Source of the DNA: Psychromarinibacter halotolerans
Lineage (GTDB): Bacteria > Pseudomonadota > Alphaproteobacteria > Rhodobacterales > Rhodobacteraceae
Reading direction: 5' to 3'
Length of the DNA stretch: 64,000 bases
Assembly: GCF_029168315.1 (NCBI RefSeq)
Contig: NZ_JARGYD010000002.1
Span: 620,001-684,000, forward strand
The first letter of the stretch is position 1, and each line of letters starts with the position of its first letter. The notes under the pieces were generated by a model. That model made no database searches and had not been told where the DNA came from. It was given only the letters and a program-made list of their open reading frames with translations. The position numbers were made by a program, and so were the translations under genes. Below are positions 1-8,099 of the stretch, in pieces.

Positions 1-218
1 GGTATACGCAGGCGCTGCACGCGGGCATCCAAGGCGCGGATCTGGTGATCGCCAGCGTCGACGCGAATGACGACAGTTTCGGCTGGGAGCTGCCCGGCCT
101 GCGCGCGGCGGCCAAGGCGCAGGGCGCGCGGTTTCTCGACCTTGGATTTCGCCCGTTCCGCCCCGACGCGGCATGGCAGGACCGCGCCCGCGCCCGCATA
201 TCGGAGGCTCTGTCATGA
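1..218 (+). CDS. 2-hydroxyacyl-CoA dehydratase-like subunit, C-terminal fragment
   Basis: This is the end of a gene that starts before the window. The frame beginning at base 3 is open to a TGA at 216-218, giving about 71 residues. It overlaps the next start codon as ATGA, so the two genes are translationally coupled. The fragment has the layout of the C-terminal domain of the 2-hydroxyacyl-CoA dehydratase / benzoyl-CoA reductase family: a strand (GADLVIASVD), an acidic loop, a helix and a final strand (ARFLDLGFRPF) before a basic tail helix. The cysteine usual in the loop of this domain is absent (VDANDDSFGW). Assignment rests on this short stretch and on the related downstream gene, so it is tentative. 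Confidence 0.5.
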   Translation, partial: YTQALHAGIQGADLVIASVDANDDSFGWELPGLRAAAKAQGARFLDLGFRPFRPDAAWQDRARARISEALS

Positions 219-1459
219 GCTGCGCCCAAGCCGCCACCAGCTATCAGCGTGACTGGCTGAAGGGTCTGCGCGGGCAGATCACCGACGGCGCGCCCTTCGC
301 TTTCGTCAACGCCGACACGCCGCACGAGCTGTTTCATTTCATGGATGTGCCGATGGTCACCAACCAGTGGTGGTCGGCTGTCATCGCGGCCAAGCAGTTG
401 GCGCCCGACTACTTCGACCGGATGGAGGATCTGGGCTTTCACGCCCACCTGCCGCGCTATTCCAGCCTGCCGCTGATCGCGCAGATGCAGGGAGATTTCG
501 ACCGGCAGCCGTGGGGCGGCCTGCCGGCGCCAGCGATCCTGTGCGCCCGCGCCAGTTCGGACGAGCATCCGCGCCTGTTCCAGCATTGGGCGGATCTGAC
601 CGGGGCGGAACTGCACCTGCTGTCCGCCCCGGCCACGCCCGACCCTGCGCCGGACTGGTGGACGCGTGCCCGCAGCGACTGGGAAGGGCTGTACGGCACC
701 GCCCGACTGGACCTGATGGTGGCCGAGATGCAGGTGCTGATCGCGGCGCTGGAACGGCTGACCGGGCGCGATTTCGACCATGCCGCATTCGCCGCCTACA
801 TGGCCCGGATCGACGAGCAGGAACGCATTCTCGACGACGTTGCGGACATGATCGCAGGGGCAGACAAGTGTCCCGTGGGCATCGGCGAGCAGATGCCGAA
901 CGTGATGATCCCGCAGTGGCACCGGGGCAGCGACTGGGCCCTGTCGCACGTCAAGGCGTTCCGCGACGAGGTCGCGGGACGGATCGAGCGGGGCGAGGCG
1001 GTCTGCGAGGACGAACGCACCCGCATGATGTGGATCGGCGCGGGGCTGTGGTTCGACACGTCGTTCTATCGCGCCTTCGAAGAGTCGCATGGCGCGGTGT
1101 TCTGCTGGTCGATGTACCTGCCCTTCGCCGCCGACGGCTATATTCGCGCTGACCACGGTGACCCGTTGCGGGCGCTGGCGGCACGGGTGGCGGCGATGAA
1201 CGAACAGCTGCACCAGCCGCCCTGGGTCAACGCGTGGATGGTCAAGGAAGCGAAGCGCTGGCGCATCGACGTCGCGGTTCTGCTGGTGCCGGAACACGAC
1301 CGCTTTTCCGGGTACGGGTCCTATTTCGCGCGCGAGGCGCTGCGCGCCGCGGGCGTGCGGGTGGTCGAGATCCATTCCGACATGGTCGACCCGCGCGATT
1401 GGGACCGCGAAACGATGGAAGCGCGCGTGCGTGCGGCGCTGGAACAGGAGGCAGGGTGA
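215..1459 (+). CDS. 2-hydroxyacyl-CoA dehydratase / benzoyl-CoA reductase-like subunit
   Basis: The product has 414 residues. The start at 215 overlaps the upstream stop (ATGA) and has a GGAGG-like site; a longer frame from 173 exists but is less likely. The overall layout is that of the HgdB/BcrB-type fold: an N-terminal PHELFHFMDVP segment, a GFHAHLPRY segment, the RTRMMWIGAGLWFD segment near 270-281, and a C-terminal IDVAVLLVPE strand and helix. Family members form heterodimers that bind a [4Fe-4S] cluster through cysteines and dehydrate 2-hydroxyacyl-CoA or reduce aromatic CoA esters. Only Cys3, 110, 219, 264 and 297 are present, and the usual C-terminal ligand region has none. Its neighbours (CoA-transferases, TRAP importer) fit work on a CoA-activated organic acid. 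The substrate is unknown. Confidence 0.6.
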   Translation: MSCAQAATSYQRDWLKGLRGQITDGAPFAFVNADTPHELFHFMDVPMVTNQWWSAVIAAKQLAPDYFDRMEDLGFHAHLPRYSSLPLIAQMQGDFDRQPWGGLPAPAILCARASSDEHPRLFQHWADLTGAELHLLSAPATPDPAPDWWTRARSDWEGLYGTARLDLMVAEMQVLIAALERLTGRDFDHAAFAAYMARIDEQERILDDVADMIAGADKCPVGIGEQMPNVMIPQWHRGSDWALSHVKAFRDEVAGRIERGEAVCEDERTRMMWIGAGLWFDTSFYRAFEESHGAVFCWSMYLPFAADGYIRADHGDPLRALAARVAAMNEQLHQPPWVNAWMVKEAKRWRIDVAVLLVPEHDRFSGYGSYFAREALRAAGVRVVEIHSDMVDPRDWDRETMEARVRAALEQEAG

Positions 1460-2562
1460 TGGGCGCGCTCGACGGACTGAAGATCGCGGATTTCTCGTGG
1501 GTGGGCGCCGGGCCGCGCGCCACCAAGGATCTGGCCGACAACGGCGCGCGGGTGGTGAAGATCGAAAGCGCGCGGCGGCTGGACCTTGGACGCCGCTCGC
1601 CGCCCTTTGCCGGGGGCGACCGGCGGAACCACGATGCCTCGGTCTTCTTCGCGCAGACCAACACGTCGAAGCAAAGCGTGACGATCAACCTCGGCGATCC
1701 GCGTGGGGTCGAGGTGGCCAAGCAGCTGGTGGCATGGGCCGACGTGGTGGTCGAGAATTTCGGCCCCGGCTACATGGACCGGATCGGGCTGGATTGGCAG
1801 ACGCTGCAGGACATCCGCCCCGGCATTATCCTTGCCAGCGTGTCCGTCGCGGGCCGGACCGGGCCGATGGCCGGGTTTCGCGGCTATGGCAACTCTGCCG
1901 CCGCGTGGTCGGGCCATTGCGACATGACCGGCTGGCCGGGGACGGAACCCCACATGCCGCCCTTCGCTTACGGCGACGTGGTCGCGCCGATGATGCTGAC
2001 CGTGGCCGTCCTGTCGGCGCTGGAGCATCGCGACCGGACGGGGCAGGGCACGTGGGTCGATGTCAGCCAGATCGAGGCGATGGTTCAGGTCGCGGGCGAT
2101 CTCTTTGCCGAGATGCCGACCGAGAAACCCGCGAACGACGATCCCGTGATGCACCCGCACGGGGTGTTTCCCTGCAAGGACGGCAAGTGGATCGCGATCG
2201 CCTGCGAAAATGACGCGCACCGCGCCGCGCTGGCCGATGTGATGGGCGATGACAGTTCCGGCTGGGATGTCTTCGCGCTGGAACAGGCACTGGTCGCGCG
2301 TGGTGTTCCGGCGGCGGCGGTGCTGGACGGCAAGGGCCTGTCCGAGCACCCGGCGCTGGCCGAGGCAGGGCATTTCGTGGCGGTGGATCACCCGGTGATC
2401 GGCACCGCCCGGATGCCCGCGCCGCCCTACGCCCTGTCCGACACGCCCGGCTATGTCGGCCCCTCCCCGTGCCTTGGGGCGGACAACGCGGCGGTGTTCG
2501 CCGAGATCGGGCTGACCGAGGCCGAGGTTTCCGAACTAATGGCAGAGGGGGCGCTGGCATGA
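1459..2562 (+). CDS. CaiB/BaiF-type class III CoA-transferase (first of three)
   Basis: The product has 367 residues and starts in an ATGA overlap with the preceding stop. It shows the class III CoA-transferase pattern: an N-terminal Rossmann half (LKIADFSWVGAGP), the VTINLGDPRG and DVVVENFGPGYMDR segments, and the putative catalytic aspartate Asp173 in AYGDVVAP followed by the helix ending in SALEHR. In this family the aspartate forms an aspartyl-CoA intermediate while CoA moves from a donor acyl-CoA to a carboxylic acid. It is probably soluble and interlocks with a second chain. Gene overlap with the next two transferases suggests that they act together. The acid it activates cannot be read from the sequence. 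Confidence 0.85.
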   Translation: MGALDGLKIADFSWVGAGPRATKDLADNGARVVKIESARRLDLGRRSPPFAGGDRRNHDASVFFAQTNTSKQSVTINLGDPRGVEVAKQLVAWADVVVENFGPGYMDRIGLDWQTLQDIRPGIILASVSVAGRTGPMAGFRGYGNSAAAWSGHCDMTGWPGTEPHMPPFAYGDVVAPMMLTVAVLSALEHRDRTGQGTWVDVSQIEAMVQVAGDLFAEMPTEKPANDDPVMHPHGVFPCKDGKWIAIACENDAHRAALADVMGDDSSGWDVFALEQALVARGVPAAAVLDGKGLSEHPALAEAGHFVAVDHPVIGTARMPAPPYALSDTPGYVGPSPCLGADNAAVFAEIGLTEAEVSELMAEGALA

Positions 2563-3545
2563 AGCTGCTCGATGGGATCAAGGCGGTGGTGCTGGCCGAT
2601 CACATGGTGGATTTCGGCGGCTCGATGCTGGCGCGGCTGGGGGCAGAGGTGATCCTTGCCGATGCCGCGACCCTGACCGGGGCGCGGGAAAAGGCATGGC
2701 ACAAGGGGATGGTGCGCAGCGATGCGCCGCTGGCCGACCTGCTGCAAGGGGCCGACATCCTGCTGGACGACCGGCGCACCGACCCGCGCGACGGGGTCGA
2801 CGCGCTAGCTTCGGCGCATGACCGGCTGATCCACGTTGTCGTGACGGGCTTTCCTGACAGCGACCGCCCCGCGACCGACCTGACGCTGATGGCGCAGTCG
2901 GGGCTGATGCATGTCATCGGCCAGCCCGACCGCCCGCCGCTGCGGCTGCCGGGCGAACAGGCCTATGCGCTGACCGGCATTCAGGCGGCGACGGCGGCCC
3001 TGATGGGTCTGCGGGCGCGGCGTCTGACCGGCAAGGGACAGCGCATCACCATGTCGACCCTGCAATGCGCGGCGCTGGCCAATTACCGCGAAGCGGTGAT
3101 GTACGAACACACCGGCCGGATCGGCACCCGGCAAGGCAACATGCTGGTGCGCGGCAAGTCCGGCGTGCGGCAGATCTGGCCCTGTGCCGATGGCTTCGTG
3201 ACGTGGTCCATGATCGACAACCCCGGCATGATGCGCGCCCTTGTCCGCGTGATGCAGGCCGAGGGTGCTGCCGGGGAACTGGCCGACATTGACTGGGACG
3301 ACATCCTTGTCGCGGACACGGACCAAGAGATCATCGAACGCTGGCAGGCGGTGGTCGCCGCGTTCTTTGCCGGGCATGATCGCCAGACCCTTGCCGACTG
3401 GTCGCTGGAACATGGCTGGGGCCTGTCGCCGATCATCAAGCTGTCCGAGGTACCCGACAGCCCGCAGATGCGGGCGCGCGGGATGTTCGACGCCGATGGC
3501 GTTCCGGGGCCGTTGTTCGCCGTGCATGAAGGGAACGCCGCATGA
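2559..3545 (+). CDS. CaiB/BaiF-family CoA-transferase homologue with Glu at the catalytic position
   Basis: The product has 328 residues, shorter than its two neighbours because the N-terminal half lacks the usual NLGDP segment. The start at 2559 overlaps the previous stop (ATGA). The fold is recognisable from MKLLDGIKAVVLAD, a Rossmann half, and TGIQAATAALMGLRAR. Aligning the helix after the active site (spacing to AAL) places Glu133 (PGEQAY) where both flanking paralogues have Asp173. It may be an inactive or modified partner in a heteromer, as in the two-subunit succinyl-CoA:benzylsuccinate CoA-transferase (BbsEF), but that role is inference. Confidence 0.75.
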   Translation: MKLLDGIKAVVLADHMVDFGGSMLARLGAEVILADAATLTGAREKAWHKGMVRSDAPLADLLQGADILLDDRRTDPRDGVDALASAHDRLIHVVVTGFPDSDRPATDLTLMAQSGLMHVIGQPDRPPLRLPGEQAYALTGIQAATAALMGLRARRLTGKGQRITMSTLQCAALANYREAVMYEHTGRIGTRQGNMLVRGKSGVRQIWPCADGFVTWSMIDNPGMMRALVRVMQAEGAAGELADIDWDDILVADTDQEIIERWQAVVAAFFAGHDRQTLADWSLEHGWGLSPIIKLSEVPDSPQMRARGMFDADGVPGPLFAVHEGNAA

Positions 3546-4726
3546 GCGCGCTGGCCGGACTTCGCGTGCTGGATTTCTCGCGGCTGTTGCCCGGGCCCTA
3601 CTGCACGTGGCTGCTGGCAGATCAGGGGGCCGAGGTGATCCGGGTAGAACACCCGCGCGAACTGGCCAAGCAGGCGAAGGTCTTCGGCTGGGACAAGCTG
3701 GACGAGGCTGGCCGCGCCCGGCAACGCGCCCGCGATATGCTGGCGCGCGGGAAGAAGTCGATCTGCCTCGACCTTGGCGATCCGGAGGCTCAAGCCGTGC
3801 TGCGCCGTCTGGCCGCGACGGTAGACGTCGTGGTCGAGGATTACCGCCCCGGCGTGCTGGACAAGCTGTCACTGGGATACGGACATCTGTCTGACGGGAA
3901 TCCGGCGCTTGTTTACAGTTCGCTGACCCTGTGCGGTCAGACCGGACCGCTGCGCGACAAGCCGGGGCATGATCCCGTGGCGCTGGCGCTGTCGGGCGTG
4001 CTGTCGCGCACCGGCGAAGACCCGGACGCCCCCGGCCTGCCGGGATTTGCCGCCGCCGACATCGCCACCGGCGCACATGCGGCGTTTGCCACGCTGGCCG
4101 CCGTGATGCAGGCACGCGCGACGGGGCAGGGACAACATGTCGACGTCTCTATGACGGACTGTTCGCTGGTTCTGCTGGCCAACCTGATCGCCCGGTACGA
4201 AGATCCGGCACAGATCCCGCCACGCGGCACCCGGCGCGCCGACATGGGGCTGTGGCGCTGTGCCGATGGCGAATGGCTGGTCACGACCGATATGGAGCCG
4301 CGCTATTGGGCGGCGTTCTGTACCGCAATGGGCCGGCCAGACTATGCCGACTGGCAGATGGACCCCGGCAAGCGCGATGAGATCCGGAACGGCCTTGCCG
4401 CCATCTTTGCCACGCAACCGCGCGCGCATTGGCTGGCGCATCTAGAGCAGGCGGGCACGCAGTTCGCCCCCGTCAACGATCTGGCGGCGGCCCTGCAGGA
4501 ACCGCACCTGCGCGAACGCGGCATGGTGATCGCGGTGGATGCGCCGGGCGGCGCGCTGATACAGGCCGGTCCGCCTGTGCGGCTGGGGGCGTTCCAAAGC
4601 CCGCATCCCGCCGTGCTGCCCGGAACGCACACGGCCGAGGTCCTTGGCGACCTTGGCCTGACGCAACCCGAGATAAACGCGCTGAGCGCGCACCAGACCG
4701 GGCCATCAACCCCGGCGTTCACATAG
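3542..4726 (+). CDS. CaiB/BaiF-type class III CoA-transferase (third of three)
   Basis: The product has 394 residues and starts in an ATGA overlap with the preceding gene. It is a full-length class III CoA-transferase: LRVLDFSRLLPGPY at the N-terminus, KKSICLDLGDPEAQ, DVVVEDYRPGVLDK, and the likely catalytic Asp173 in FAAADIATGAHAA. The C-terminal half contains the WLAHLEQAGTQFAPVNDL stretch common in the family. It closes the CoA-transferase block; the transporter gene follows after only 20 bases, so transport and activation are probably co-expressed. The physiological acid and CoA donor are unknown. Confidence 0.87.
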   Translation: MSALAGLRVLDFSRLLPGPYCTWLLADQGAEVIRVEHPRELAKQAKVFGWDKLDEAGRARQRARDMLARGKKSICLDLGDPEAQAVLRRLAATVDVVVEDYRPGVLDKLSLGYGHLSDGNPALVYSSLTLCGQTGPLRDKPGHDPVALALSGVLSRTGEDPDAPGLPGFAAADIATGAHAAFATLAAVMQARATGQGQHVDVSMTDCSLVLLANLIARYEDPAQIPPRGTRRADMGLWRCADGEWLVTTDMEPRYWAAFCTAMGRPDYADWQMDPGKRDEIRNGLAAIFATQPRAHWLAHLEQAGTQFAPVNDLAAALQEPHLRERGMVIAVDAPGGALIQAGPPVRLGAFQSPHPAVLPGTHTAEVLGDLGLTQPEINALSAHQTGPSTPAFT

Positions 4727-4746
4727 TATCAAAGGGAGGAAGAACC

Positions 4747-5742
4747 ATGTTCAGAACTACGGCAATCATCACGCTTTGCCTTACCGCGCTGCCCGCATGG
4801 GCGGCGGATTTCAACCTGACCTATGCCTCGCCCTACACCGAGACGCACCCCTACGGCGCCGCCGATGCCGAGTGGATCGCCCGGATCGAGGAACAGTCCG
4901 GCGGCCGGGTCGACATCACGCCTTACTGGGGCCGCACGCTGATCACCTCGCGCGAGGGGGTCGACGAACTGTCGGCGGGCGTCGCCGACATGGCTTATAT
5001 CGCGCCGATCTACGCACGGTCGGGCTATGACATGAACCGGCTCGTTCCGGGCATGTTCTACGGCTACACCGACCCGGCGAAGGTGCTGGACGTCTACATG
5101 GACCTTGTCGAGTCGTATCCGGTCTTCAACGAGGAACTCGATGGGGTGCATGTCGTCGGCTACAACGTCGGCACGCCGATGCACGTCCTGACCCGGGAAA
5201 CCCCGATCGAGACGCTGGACGATCTGAAAGGTCTGCGCATCCGCGCGGCGGTGGACTTCATCGGACCGCTTGCGGCCTTCGGCGCCGAGGGTGTCACGAT
5301 GCCGATGACGGAAACCTATCCGTCGCTGGAAAAGGGTGTCGTAGACGGGGTCATCGCCCCTTACGAGGCGCTGAAATCGCTTAGCTTCGCCGAGGTGGTG
5401 AACTACTACTCGGAACTGCCGCATTCGCGCGGCGCCTACCCGTCGCGCGGGATCAACGGCGATGTCTGGGCCTCGCTGCCTGAGGAAATCCAGAAGATCT
5501 TCGACGACAACACCGAGTGGCTGAGCCTGCGCACGCTGGAACTGTCGCAAGAGGCCGAGGATGCCGGGCGCGCTTATGGCGAAGAGCAGGGGGTGATGTT
5601 CAACGCCGTCGCGCCCGAGGTGGTGGCCGAGTACTCCGAGGCCTTCGCACCGGCGCTGAAGCCGGTGGCCGAAGAGCTTGACGCGATGGGCAAGCCCGGC
5701 ACCGAGGTGCTGGAGCGCATCCGCGCGGCATACGCCGAGTAA
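4747..5742 (+). CDS. dctP: TRAP transporter solute-binding protein (DctP family)
   Basis: The product has 331 residues. The start at 4747 follows an AAGGGAGGAAG ribosome site. A Sec signal peptide is visible, with cleavage expected after ALPAWA, leaving ADFNLTYAS as the mature N-terminus. The body has the DctP pattern: DELSAGVADMAYIAP, LDDLKGLRIRAA and SLEKGVVDGVIAPYEAL, where the conserved Arg of GLRIR normally binds the substrate carboxylate. It would capture an organic acid in the periplasm for the two membrane subunits encoded next. Genetic context links the ligand to the CoA-transferases upstream. A stable hairpin follows the gene and may set its level above that of the membrane subunits. 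Confidence 0.92.
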   Translation: MFRTTAIITLCLTALPAWAADFNLTYASPYTETHPYGAADAEWIARIEEQSGGRVDITPYWGRTLITSREGVDELSAGVADMAYIAPIYARSGYDMNRLVPGMFYGYTDPAKVLDVYMDLVESYPVFNEELDGVHVVGYNVGTPMHVLTRETPIETLDDLKGLRIRAAVDFIGPLAAFGAEGVTMPMTETYPSLEKGVVDGVIAPYEALKSLSFAEVVNYYSELPHSRGAYPSRGINGDVWASLPEEIQKIFDDNTEWLSLRTLELSQEAEDAGRAYGEEQGVMFNAVAPEVVAEYSEAFAPALKPVAEELDAMGKPGTEVLERIRAAYAE

Positions 5743-5748
5743 GACCCC

Positions 5749-5772
5749 GGGGGGCGCGACGGTGCGCCCCCC
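5749..5772 (+). terminator. GC-rich hairpin between dctP and dctQ (attenuator-like)
   Basis: A perfect 9-bp stem GGGGGGCGC / GCGCCCCCC with loop GACGGT begins 6 bases after the dctP stop. There is no T-run, so full termination is unlikely. In binding-protein transport operons such a stem commonly protects the upstream message and lowers read-through into the permease genes. Confidence 0.55.
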
Positions 5773-5791
5773 GACCAACCGGGAGGAAGCG

Positions 5792-6280
5792 ATGACGGGC
5801 ATTGAAACACTGCTTGGCCGGGTGGTGCGTGGCGCGGCGGCGTTCGGCGTTCTGTCGCTGTTGGCGCTGATGGGCCTGACGGTGGTCACGGTGGTCTTCC
5901 GCGCCATCGGCATCGCCTTTCCCGGCACCTACGTTCTGGCCGAGTTGTTGCTGATCCCGACGGTGACACTCGCGCTGGCGTTCGCCGCGTGGGACGGTGC
6001 CCATACCAAGGTCGACCTGCTGGTGCAGACCTTTCGCCCGCGTATCTCGGGCCTGTCGCAGGGACTGATGCTGCTGGCGGGCACGGTGTTCTGGGGCTTT
6101 GTCGCCTATGCCGCCATCGAAGAGGCGCTGCGCCGCGGTCGGCAGGGCGAGGTGACGCCGCTGCTGGACATCCCCGTCGCGCCGTTCCGCTGGCTGATGG
6201 TGGCGGCAATCTGCCTGATGATCGCGGTCTGCGTGCTGCGCGGCGCGCAGTTCATCGCGGGCCGGAAGGTGGGCAAATGA
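5792..6280 (+). CDS. dctQ: TRAP transporter small permease (DctQ family)
   Basis: The product has 162 residues. The start at 5792 follows GGGAGGAAGCG. Four hydrophobic segments are visible, roughly residues 13-38, 46-66, 88-108 and 128-152, as expected for DctQ. The sequence AAWDGAHTKVDLLVQTF between the second and third segments matches the family pattern of a positively charged cytoplasmic loop. DctQ pairs with the large DctM subunit in the inner membrane; together they use the sodium gradient to import the ligand delivered by DctP. The stop overlaps the dctM start (ATGA). Confidence 0.9.
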   Translation: MTGIETLLGRVVRGAAAFGVLSLLALMGLTVVTVVFRAIGIAFPGTYVLAELLLIPTVTLALAFAAWDGAHTKVDLLVQTFRPRISGLSQGLMLLAGTVFWGFVAYAAIEEALRRGRQGEVTPLLDIPVAPFRWLMVAAICLMIAVCVLRGAQFIAGRKVGK

Positions 6281-7572
6281 CCCCCGTTCTGGCCGGCGTC
6301 ATCGGCATCGCCGCGATGTTCCTTTTCATCGCCTTCGGTATGCCTATCGGGTTCGCGATGGGGCTGGTGGGCGTCGTGGGCTTCGGTCTTCTGATCAGCT
6401 TTCACGCCGCGATCATCAAGGTCGGCGTCATCGCCTTCGATCTTGCCACCAACTATGCCATCGGCACGGTGCCGCTGTTCCTGTTCATGGCGCATGTGCT
6501 GTTCGCCAGCGGCATCGGGCAGGACCTGTACGATTTCGCGGCGCGCATGCTGGGCCACCGTAAGGGCGGGCTGGCGATGGCGACCGTCGGGGCGTCCGCT
6601 GGGTTCGCGTCGGTCAACGCCTCTTCGCTGGCGACCACGGCCACGATGGGGCTGGTGGCCCTGCCAGAGATGCGCCGCCACAACTATTCCCTGTCGCTGG
6701 CGTCCGGGTCGGTCGCGGCGGGCGGAACCATCGGCAGCCTGATCCCGCCCTCGGGTATGTTCATCATCTACGGTATCCTGACCGAGACCTCGATCGGCGA
6801 CATGTTCGCCGCCGGGATCATCCCCGGCGTGCTGCTGGCGCTGTTCTACATGGCGGTGATCGCGATCCGCTGCGGCCTTGACCCGAAAGCCGGCCCGGCT
6901 GGCCCGCGCTATGGCTGGGGCGACCGCCTGCGCGGCTTCCGCAAGACCGGCGACGTGATCGTCCTGTTCTGTTTCGTCATGGGCGGCATCCTGTGGGGCT
7001 GGTTTACCCCGACCGAGGCGGGCGCGATGGGGGCGTTCGGTGCCCTTGTGATCGCGGGCTGGCGCGGCAAGCTAAGCCTGCCCGCCCTGCGCACCGCCGT
7101 CTATGACACGCTGCGCACCACCGGGATGATCTTCGGCATCCTGTTCGGGGCGCTGGTGTTCAACGCCTTCGTCACCGTCACGACGATCCCGCTGAACCTT
7201 GTCGGCTGGGTCAGCGCGGTGGACCTGCCGCCGCTGGCGGTGCTGCTGATCATCCTGGCCCTGTACCTGTTCCTTGGGATGATCCTTGATGCCTCGGCGA
7301 TGATGACGCTGACGGTGCCGCTGTTCTTTCCGCTGGTGACGGGGCTTGGCTATGACGCGGTGCTGTTCGGGGTGCTGGTCGTGCGCATGACCGAGATCGC
7401 GCTGATCACCCCGCCGGTGGGCATGAACGTCTATGTCCTTAGCGGCGTGGCCCGCGACATTCCCCTGACCACGATATTCCGCGGGACGGGACCTTTCGTG
7501 CTGGCGGATGTCCTGCACGTGGCACTGTTGCTGGCGTTCCCGATCCTTGTGCTGTGGCTTCCGTCGCTGTGA
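6277..7572 (+). CDS. dctM: TRAP transporter large permease (DctM family)
   Basis: The product has 431 residues, the usual DctM length, with about 12 hydrophobic segments along its whole length. Family motifs are clear: FGMPIGFAMGLVGVVG at the start, ASAGFASVNASSLATTATMG, GGTIGSLIPPSGMFIIYG, GWFTPTEAGAMGAFGAL, and ITPPVGMNVYVLSGVA near the end. It is the ion-coupled transport channel of the system. The start overlaps the dctQ stop. No clear T-tailed terminator follows; the converging gene ends 75 bases downstream. Confidence 0.93.
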   Translation: MTPVLAGVIGIAAMFLFIAFGMPIGFAMGLVGVVGFGLLISFHAAIIKVGVIAFDLATNYAIGTVPLFLFMAHVLFASGIGQDLYDFAARMLGHRKGGLAMATVGASAGFASVNASSLATTATMGLVALPEMRRHNYSLSLASGSVAAGGTIGSLIPPSGMFIIYGILTETSIGDMFAAGIIPGVLLALFYMAVIAIRCGLDPKAGPAGPRYGWGDRLRGFRKTGDVIVLFCFVMGGILWGWFTPTEAGAMGAFGALVIAGWRGKLSLPALRTAVYDTLRTTGMIFGILFGALVFNAFVTVTTIPLNLVGWVSAVDLPPLAVLLIILALYLFLGMILDASAMMTLTVPLFFPLVTGLGYDAVLFGVLVVRMTEIALITPPVGMNVYVLSGVARDIPLTTIFRGTGPFVLADVLHVALLLAFPILVLWLPSL

Positions 7573-7646
7573 CCTGCCCAAGTTCGCTGTAGCGGCGGCT
7601 GAGCCGTCTGAGGCTGGATTAGGCTCGCACGGCGCGTGCCCGGACC

Positions 7647-8096
7647 TTAGACCATCTCGATCCGGACGGGATAGGTGCCCTTGTGCAGCAGCGGCGTCAC
7701 CTCGCCCTCGATATGGCCCAGCCGGATCAGGTCGTCGCGGAAGGTGTAATTGTCGTGGAACAGCGCAAGGTTGCCCCAGCCGAGGAAGTAGCACAGATCG
7801 CCCGGCGTCTCGTCGTCGAAGGCTTCGAAGCCGCCCTCGTCCAGACGGCGCGGCAGGTGCACGATCTTTTCGTTGTTCGAGAAATCCTGAATCTCCAGCT
7901 CGGCGGGCAGCATCGAGATCAGGTCGCGCACCGTCGGATTGTCGAACAGCTGGTACGTCACTTGCTGATCGTCGAAGGCGACCCGCATCCGCATGGCCCC
8001 CGTGCTGGATTGCGCGCGCGCCGCAGCGGGCACCAGAAGGGCGGTCGCGGCACCGGCCAATACGGCGCGGCGGGTCGGACGAAGGGGGCGTGTCAT
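7647..8096 (-). CDS. Tat-type exported cyclophilin-like fold protein
   Basis: The product has 149 residues. The N-terminus RPTRRAVLAGAATALL followed by PAAARAQ looks like a twin-arginine signal with cleavage after ARA, so the protein should act in the periplasm. The mature part resembles the small cyclophilin-like family: RVAFDDQQVTYQLFDNPTVRDL at its N-terminus and GDLCYFLGWGNLALFH further on, ending in LIRLGHIEGEV. Members have a beta-barrel related to cyclophilin but no proven isomerase activity. Its start lies 3 bases after the stop of the upstream MFS gene on the same strand, so both are probably one operon. Function is unknown. Confidence 0.8.
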   Translation of the reverse strand: MTRPLRPTRRAVLAGAATALLVPAAARAQSSTGAMRMRVAFDDQQVTYQLFDNPTVRDLISMLPAELEIQDFSNNEKIVHLPRRLDEGGFEAFDDETPGDLCYFLGWGNLALFHDNYTFRDDLIRLGHIEGEVTPLLHKGTYPVRIEMV

Positions 8097-8099
8097 TGG

